Shown: piece after piece, positions 59,708-64,000 of the stretch
Layout of the letters: every line of letters begins with the position of its first letter
Position numbering within the stretch: the stretch's first letter is position 1
Translations under genes and position numbers: made by a program
The notes under the pieces: model-generated
Database searches by the model: none
Told to the model about the DNA's origin: nothing
The model's input: only the letters and a program-made list of their open reading frames with translations
Source: Pseudonocardia broussonetiae
GTDB taxonomy: Bacteria > Actinomycetota > Actinomycetes > Mycobacteriales > Pseudonocardiaceae
NCBI RefSeq assembly: GCF_013155125.1
Contig: NZ_CP053564.1
Span: forward strand, 3,789,501-3,853,500
Reading direction: 5' to 3'
Length of the DNA stretch: 64,000 nt

Positions 59708-59747
59708 CCACCGGTACCGCTGCGGCGGCCCGTCCCGTTACATCGCA

Positions 59748-59814
59748 CCATGATCGTCGGGAGTGTGCGGAGAGGTCACCGGTGACCTCCCCGCACCGCA
59801 ACCGGTGATCATGG
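59748..59814. repeat. 67-bp imperfect palindrome in a divergent intergenic region
   Basis: Ends CCATGATC and GATCATGG are exact complements and the centre GAGGTCACCGGTGACCTC is a perfect dyad; the parts between pair partly. Its left arm TGATCGTCGGGAGTGTG is identical to the left end of the array unit at 40090. It lies between the PASTA lipoprotein and histidine kinase starts. The remaining ~120 bp of the gap hold no feature I can name. Confidence 0.8.
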
Positions 59815-59897
59815 CCGCGGGGGTGGGGTTCGCCCTACCCTCCGCCCGGAGGGGCGCAGGCTGGGGCCTGCGGCGCGGGGGAGCGAGGGTGGTGGGC

Positions 59898-61142
59898 ATG
59901 GATCGCATCGCACGCAGCTACGCCTACCTCCTCGCCGGGTTCCCGCTGGGGATCGCGGCGTTCGTCGTGGTCGTGACGGGCACGGCGGCCGGGGCGGGCA
60001 CGCTCGTCGTGTGGGTCGGGCTGCCGGTGCTGGTCGCCGTGCTGGCCGCGGCGCGCGGGTTCGCCGCTGCCGAGCGCGCGCTGGTCCGCGCCGCCGGGAT
60101 CGCCCTGCCCGCCCACCACCACCGGGAGCCGCGGGGGCGGGGGATCGGGCGGCTGTGGTCGCGCCTTGCCGACGCCCAGTCCTGGCGCGACCTGCTGCAC
60201 GCCGTCGTCGCCTTCCCCCTGCACGTCGTCACGTTCTCGGTGGCGCTCGCGTGGGGCGTCGGCGCGGTGGGCGGGGTGACGTCGGCCGCGTGGCTGTGGT
60301 CGATCCCGCGCGACGACGGCGTCTCCGGGCTGTTCGGGCTGGTCACCGGCATCTCCTCCCTCGCCGCGGAGATCGCCTCCACGACCCTCGCGGGCGTGCT
60401 CCTGCTGGTCACGCTGCCGCTGGTCCTGCGCGTGCTGGTCGCCGCGCAGGCGGGGCTCGCCCGGGCCCTGCTGACGAACGAGGCGGTGGCGCTGCGGGAG
60501 CGCGCGGCGGCGCTGGAGTCGAGCCGGCGCTCGGCGGTGCAGGCGGAGGCGCAGACCCTGCGGCGCGTCGAGCGCGACCTGCACGACGGCCCGCAGCAGC
60601 GGCTCGTCCGCCTGACCATGGACCTGGAGGCCGTCGCCCGCCGCCTCGACGACGACCCCGAGCGCGCCCGCCCGCTCGTCGCCGGGGCGCTCGTGCAGAG
60701 CCGCGAGGCGCTCGCGGAGCTCCGGGCGCTCTCGCGCGGCATCGCGCCGCCGATCCTCGCCGACCGCGGGCTGGGCCCGGCGCTGGCCGCCGCGGCCGCC
60801 CGCTGCCCGACGCCGGTGGTGCTCGACGTCGACCTCCCCGACGGCCTCCGCATGCCCGAGGCGGTCGAGAGCACGGCCTACTTCGTCGTCACCGAGGCGC
60901 TCACGAACGTGGCGAAGCACGCGGGGGCGTCGCAGTGCGTGGTCGTCGTGGGCGTCGACGGCGACCGCGTGCTGGTGCAGGTCCGCGACGACGGGCGCGG
61001 CGGCGCGCACCCCGGCAAGGGCCACGGGCTCGCCGGGCTGGCCGACCGGCTCGCCGCCGTGGAGGGTGCGCTCGACCTCGTGAGCCCGGCCGGCGGGCCC
61101 ACGGTGCTGACGGCGGAGATCCCGCTGGTGGGGGTGGGATGA
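59898..61142 (+). CDS. Sensor histidine kinase (HisKA_3 type)
   Basis: 414 residues. Four hydrophobic helices in a putative sensor domain (YLLAGFPLGIAAFVVVVTG, LVVWVGLPVLVAVLAAA, VVAFPLHVVTFSVALAW, LAGVLLLVTLPLVLRVLV), then the dimerisation/phosphorylation helix with His229 in RRVERDLHDGPQQRLVRL and a GHKL ATPase domain (TEALTNVAKHAGAS, VRDDGRGG, GHGLAGLADRL). It phosphorylates the response regulator encoded by the overlapping next gene (ATGA). ATG 59898 was chosen as the start of the sensor domain; the ribosome site is weak. The stimulus is unknown. Confidence 0.94.
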   Translation: MDRIARSYAYLLAGFPLGIAAFVVVVTGTAAGAGTLVVWVGLPVLVAVLAAARGFAAAERALVRAAGIALPAHHHREPRGRGIGRLWSRLADAQSWRDLLHAVVAFPLHVVTFSVALAWGVGAVGGVTSAAWLWSIPRDDGVSGLFGLVTGISSLAAEIASTTLAGVLLLVTLPLVLRVLVAAQAGLARALLTNEAVALRERAAALESSRRSAVQAEAQTLRRVERDLHDGPQQRLVRLTMDLEAVARRLDDDPERARPLVAGALVQSREALAELRALSRGIAPPILADRGLGPALAAAAARCPTPVVLDVDLPDGLRMPEAVESTAYFVVTEALTNVAKHAGASQCVVVVGVDGDRVLVQVRDDGRGGAHPGKGHGLAGLADRLAAVEGALDLVSPAGGPTVLTAEIPLVGVG

Positions 61143-61780
61143 GGGTCGTGCTGGCGGAGGACTCCCTGCTCCTGCGGGAGGGGCTGGTCCGGCTGCTCGA
61201 CGAGGCCGGGGCGACGGTCGTGGCCGCGGTCGGCGACGGGGACGCCCTGGTCGAGGCCGTGGTCGAGCACCGGCCCGACGTCGCCGTCGTCGACGTCCGG
61301 ATGCCGCCGACGTTCACCGACGAGGGCCTGCGCGCCGCCCTGACCGTGCGGGAGCGCGTGCCCGGGACGGCGATCCTGGTGCTGTCGCAGTACGTCGAGG
61401 AGACCTACGCCGCCGACCTGCTCGGCGGCGGCGGGGGAGTGGGCTACCTGCTGAAAGACCGCGTCGCGCGCCTCGACGACCTGGCCGACGCCCTGCGCCG
61501 CGTCGTCGACGGCGGCACCGTCCTCGACCCCGAGGTGGTGTCCGCGCTGTTCGCCCGGCGCCGGCGCCGCGACCCGCTGGAGACGCTCTCGCCCCGCGAG
61601 CGCGAGGTGCTCGGGCTGATGGCGGAGGGGCGGACGAACGCCGCGATCGGGCGGGCGCTCGTCGTCGGGCAGGGGGCCGTGGAGAAGCACATCTCGTCGA
61701 TCTTCGGGAAGCTCGGGCTGCCGCCCTCGGGCGACGACCACCGACGGGTCATGGCCGTTCTCACCTGGTTGGGGGTCTGA
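61139..61780 (+). CDS. NarL/LuxR-family response regulator
   Basis: 213 residues: receiver domain (VVLAEDSLLLREGLVRLL, phospho-acceptor Asp52 in VAVVDVRMPP, Lys in YLLKDRV) and a C-terminal helix-turn-helix (ETLSPREREVLGLMAEGRTNAAIGRALVVGQGAVEKHIS in outline, LuxR type). It should bind promoters after phosphorylation by the kinase just upstream, to which it is translationally coupled. No target site is evident in the window. An imperfect inverted repeat at 61784-61818 may be its terminator. Confidence 0.95.
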   Translation: MRVVLAEDSLLLREGLVRLLDEAGATVVAAVGDGDALVEAVVEHRPDVAVVDVRMPPTFTDEGLRAALTVRERVPGTAILVLSQYVEETYAADLLGGGGGVGYLLKDRVARLDDLADALRRVVDGGTVLDPEVVSALFARRRRRDPLETLSPREREVLGLMAEGRTNAAIGRALVVGQGAVEKHISSIFGKLGLPPSGDDHRRVMAVLTWLGV

Positions 61781-61835
61781 CTCGTCACCGTCCGTGTGAT
61801 GTGGCGGACCGGGGTGACGGGGGAGGCTTCCCGGC

Positions 61836-63119
61836 ATGCCGCCGCGGTCCGCACGACCCCGCCGAGGACGCCACCGCCGTCCCGCCCCGCCCGTGCCGTT
61901 CCTGCGGGCGGCGTTCGGCGCGCTGGTGCTGGCCGTCGTCGTCGGCGGGGTCCCGGCGGCGGGGCCCGCGGGGATCGTGCCGGGCTCGGTGCCGCTGGTC
62001 GCCGACCCCGCGCCGGAGGCCGCGGTGTTCTCGGCCGACCGTGCCGCCGAGGTCGCGGCGTCGGCGGTCGGGGCGGCGCTGGACCAGCTCGGCACACCCT
62101 ACGAGTGGGGCGGCGACGGGCCGGCCGCGGGCGACACCGGCTTCGACTGCTCCGGCCTCACCCACCACGCCTACGCCGTCGCGGGCGTCGCGATCCCGCG
62201 CACCGCGCACACGCAGTACTACGCCGGGGCCGGCGTGCCGGACGGGATGCCGCTGCAGCCCGGTGACCTGGTCTTCTACGGCGTCCCCGAGCGCGTCTAC
62301 CACGTCGGGCTCTACCTGGGCGACGGGACGATGGTGAACGCGCCCTCGCGCGGGAAGCCGGTGCAGGTGGCGCAGTACCGCTACCCCGGCGACGAGTACC
62401 TGGGCGCCACGCGTCCCGCCTCCCTCGGCGACCCCGCGCTCCTGCCGCCGCGCCCCGCGCCCGCTCCCGCCCCGGTCCCGGTGCCGGAGTCGTTCGACGC
62501 CCCGCCCGCCGCGCTACCCGACGGCCTGCGCGACCGGGTGGAGGGGGTGGCGCCGCGCGACCGGAGCGCCGCCCTCGGGCCGGTGACGGCCCCCGCCCCG
62601 GCGGCGGTGGCGGCGGTGCTCCCGGCTCCGGTCGAGGTGCCGGCGGTGCCGGTCGAGCTGCCGGTCGAGGTCCCGGTCGAGGTCCCGCTCGACGTCTCCG
62701 CCGCCGCGGCCGTGCTGCGCGCCGCCCCGCCGGTCGCCGGGTTCGGGGCGCTGCGGGCGCCGGCCGACCAGGACGACCAGGACGAGGACCAGGACGAGGT
62801 CGACGGGGACGAGCGGGAGCAGCCCGACACCACCGTCGCCACCCGCGACCACCTCGTCGCCCTGGGCCCGGTCGACGCCGACCCCGACGGCCTGCCGCCA
62901 GTTGTCGGGCGGGTCGGGACGCTGCTGCGGGTGCCGGCCGAGGTCGTCGACGGGCTGCGGGTCGGCGACACCGTGGAGGTCACGGAAGAGGACGTCACCG
63001 ATGACCTGGTGGTCGTGGAGCGCCGCATTCTCGACGCCGAGGAGGCCGGCGACACCGACGGCCCCGCCCTGCTCGCCCCGGCCGCCGACGGCCGCTGGAC
63101 CGTGCTCCTGCTCGGCTGA
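61836..63119 (+). CDS. Secreted NlpC/P60 endopeptidase with C-terminal extension
   Basis: 427 residues. After a basic start and export helix (about 21-45, FLRAAFGALVLAVVVGGVPA) comes an NlpC/P60 peptidase domain: LDQLGTPYEWGGDGP, catalytic Cys in GFDCSGLTHHAYAV, PRTAHTQYY, LQPGDLVFYG and catalytic His in VYHVGLYLGDG. It would cut peptidoglycan stem peptides. A Pro/Val-rich linker with PVEVPVEVPLDV and an acidic tract (DQDDQDEDQDEVDGDE) leads to a ~90-residue beta-rich C-terminal domain (VGTLLRVPAEVVDGLRVGDTVEV) faintly like sortase or cell-wall domains but without a sortase Cys. Confidence 0.9.
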   Translation: MPPRSARPRRGRHRRPAPPVPFLRAAFGALVLAVVVGGVPAAGPAGIVPGSVPLVADPAPEAAVFSADRAAEVAASAVGAALDQLGTPYEWGGDGPAAGDTGFDCSGLTHHAYAVAGVAIPRTAHTQYYAGAGVPDGMPLQPGDLVFYGVPERVYHVGLYLGDGTMVNAPSRGKPVQVAQYRYPGDEYLGATRPASLGDPALLPPRPAPAPAPVPVPESFDAPPAALPDGLRDRVEGVAPRDRSAALGPVTAPAPAAVAAVLPAPVEVPAVPVELPVEVPVEVPLDVSAAAAVLRAAPPVAGFGALRAPADQDDQDEDQDEVDGDEREQPDTTVATRDHLVALGPVDADPDGLPPVVGRVGTLLRVPAEVVDGLRVGDTVEVTEEDVTDDLVVVERRILDAEEAGDTDGPALLAPAADGRWTVLLLG

Positions 63120-63123
63120 CCGC

Positions 63124-64000
63124 CTACGGGACCGAGGTGCTGCGCAGCGGCAGCGTCAGCACCCGCGGCGCGTCCGGCACCAGCCGCAGCGGGATGCCCC
63201 AGTCCTGCTGGTAGCGGTGGCAGGCGGCGAACACGCCGTCGCCGTCGTCGCAGGCCGCCGCGGCCACGCTCACCTGCAGCACGCCCTCCCCGTCGGCGGC
63301 GAGGACGAGCTCGCGCGTGAGCCCGGGGGAGGTGCCGCCGCCCGAGACCAGCAGCTCGGGCGGGGACGCGGCGACGGTGAGCGAGGTCGGGTCGCCGAAC
63401 CGCGCGTCGAGGTGCTGACCGGTCGGCGGGACGAAGTCGACGTGCAGCGTGAGCGCGCCGGGGGCGAGATCGGTGCGGGCGCGCCGCACGCGGTGCGCGG
63501 CCCCGTCGACGCGGGTGCTCGCCGGCACCGGCACCCGCACGAGCCGGTGCGCGGCGGACTCCACGACGACGAGGGTGTCGCCGTCGACCAGCACGTCCGA
63601 GGGCTCCCGCAGGTCGCGCGCGAGGGTCGACACGGTGCGGGCGGCGGGGTCGTAGCGGCGCAGCGCCCCGTTGTAGGTGTCGGCGACGACGACCGACCCG
63701 TCGGGCAGCACCGCCACCCCGAGCGGGTGCTGCAGCAGCGCCTGCCCGGCGTCGCCGTCGCGGTGGCCGAAGTCGAACAGCCCGAGGCCGACGGCCGTGC
63801 TCACGGCCGCGCCGACGGCGGGCCGCGCGGTGACCGACCGCAGCGCGGAGGTCTCGGAGTCGGCGACCCAGAGCGTGCCGTCGAGGTCGACCGCCAGGCC
63901 CGAGGGCTGCGCGAAGAACGCGTCCGACGGCGGGCCGTCGCGCAGCCCCTCGTTCGTGGTGCCCGCCAGCACCCGCGCGTCGCCGGTGGCCGGGTCGAGC
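63124..64000 (-). CDS. NHL-repeat protein (5' part outside window)
   Basis: The frame is open through the right edge, so only the C-terminal ~290 residues are seen. NHL beta-propeller blades are readable: QPSGLAVDLDGTLWVADSETSALRSV and HPLGVAVLPDGSVVVADTYNGALRRYD, then DLREPSDVLVDGDTLVVVESAAHRLVRV. The last ~110 residues form a beta-rich domain with three cysteines. In actinobacteria such C-terminal halves often belong to thioredoxin-NHL proteins about 600 residues long; whether a thioredoxin domain precedes cannot be seen. Convergent with the NlpC/P60 gene, 4 bp apart. Confidence 0.85.
   Translation of the reverse strand, partial: LDPATGDARVLAGTTNEGLRDGPPSDAFFAQPSGLAVDLDGTLWVADSETSALRSVTARPAVGAAVSTAVGLGLFDFGHRDGDAGQALLQHPLGVAVLPDGSVVVADTYNGALRRYDPAARTVSTLARDLREPSDVLVDGDTLVVVESAAHRLVRVPVPASTRVDGAAHRVRRARTDLAPGALTLHVDFVPPTGQHLDARFGDPTSLTVAASPPELLVSGGGTSPGLTRELVLAADGEGVLQVSVAAAACDDGDGVFAACHRYQQDWGIPLRLVPDAPRVLTLPLRSTSVP

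Noticed and set aside
1..64000. tRNA/rRNA genes, transposases, integrases, attachment sites, prophage or biosynthetic gene cluster
   Set aside because: None could be recognised on either strand; the PPTase and P450 alone do not define a cluster.

Overview
The window is very GC-rich, codes densely on both strands and uses many GTG starts. Its gene content points to an actinobacterium of the Pseudonocardia/mycobacterial type: F420-type luciferase-like oxidoreductase, ctaC/ctaF, DUF3043, Sfp-type PPTase, adenosine kinase AdoK, and a Met8-CysG fusion. From about 22.6 to 51.3 kb the gene set (lipA, lipB, TIGR01777 epimerase, E2/dlaT, pepA, gcvT, ilvE, cobS, cobT, DUF3043, glycerate kinase, ErpA, AdoK, asnB, ctaC, ctaF) matches, from memory, the Rv2199c-Rv2218 block of Mycobacterium tuberculosis. 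Genus assignment is inference.

Layout. 0-14 kb is a cobalamin region: a CbiG/CobE-CobJ fusion cut by the left edge, riboswitch, cobH-cbiX-cysG, then (after three minus-strand genes for a Ser/Thr kinase and two envelope-type proteins) a second riboswitch, cobN-cobI and cobT. 13.8-22.6 kb is mixed: DsbA-like protein, NhaA, DinB and PPTase, a possible small gene with its own terminator, FAD oxidoreductase, P450, fumarate-lyase family enzyme, metallo-hydrolase. 22.6-38 kb holds lipoate synthesis with its client E2 and E3, an iron-siderophore binding lipoprotein under a likely iron box, pepA, a permease, gcvT and ilvE. 38-41.3 kb is the late B12 set (cobS, a divergent second CobT, cobU) split by a 0.9-kb repeat array. 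41.3-51.3 kb is housekeeping (glycerate kinase, ErpA, AdoK, G6PDH, asnB, cytochrome oxidase subunits). 51.5-64 kb is accessory: a coupled cysteine hydrolase/ADP-ribosylglycohydrolase/PfkB operon, acyl-CoA enzymes, a FitAB/VapBC-like toxin-antitoxin module between two identical palindromes, a PASTA lipoprotein, a two-component system, an NlpC/P60 protein and a truncated NHL protein.

How it works together. B12 genes from the corrin ring (cobJ, cobH, cobI, cobN) to the lower ligand (cobT, cobS, cobU) are present, two operons being under cobalamin riboswitches. LipB/LipA supply lipoate to the two-lipoyl E2, which works with the adjacent Lpd; GcvT belongs to the other lipoate-dependent system. Many operons use 4-bp ATGA/GTGA overlaps.

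The most unusual content is not protein families but structure: several families of short palindromes and tandem repeats, one of them inside the cobN coding region; a 244-bp block duplicated at exactly 430-bp offset; about 17 genes with a TANNNT box 6-8 nt before the start codon, implying leaderless mRNAs; and a CobT paralogue that has lost the acidic residues conserved in its neighbour. I saw no tRNA, rRNA, CRISPR array, transposase or integrase.
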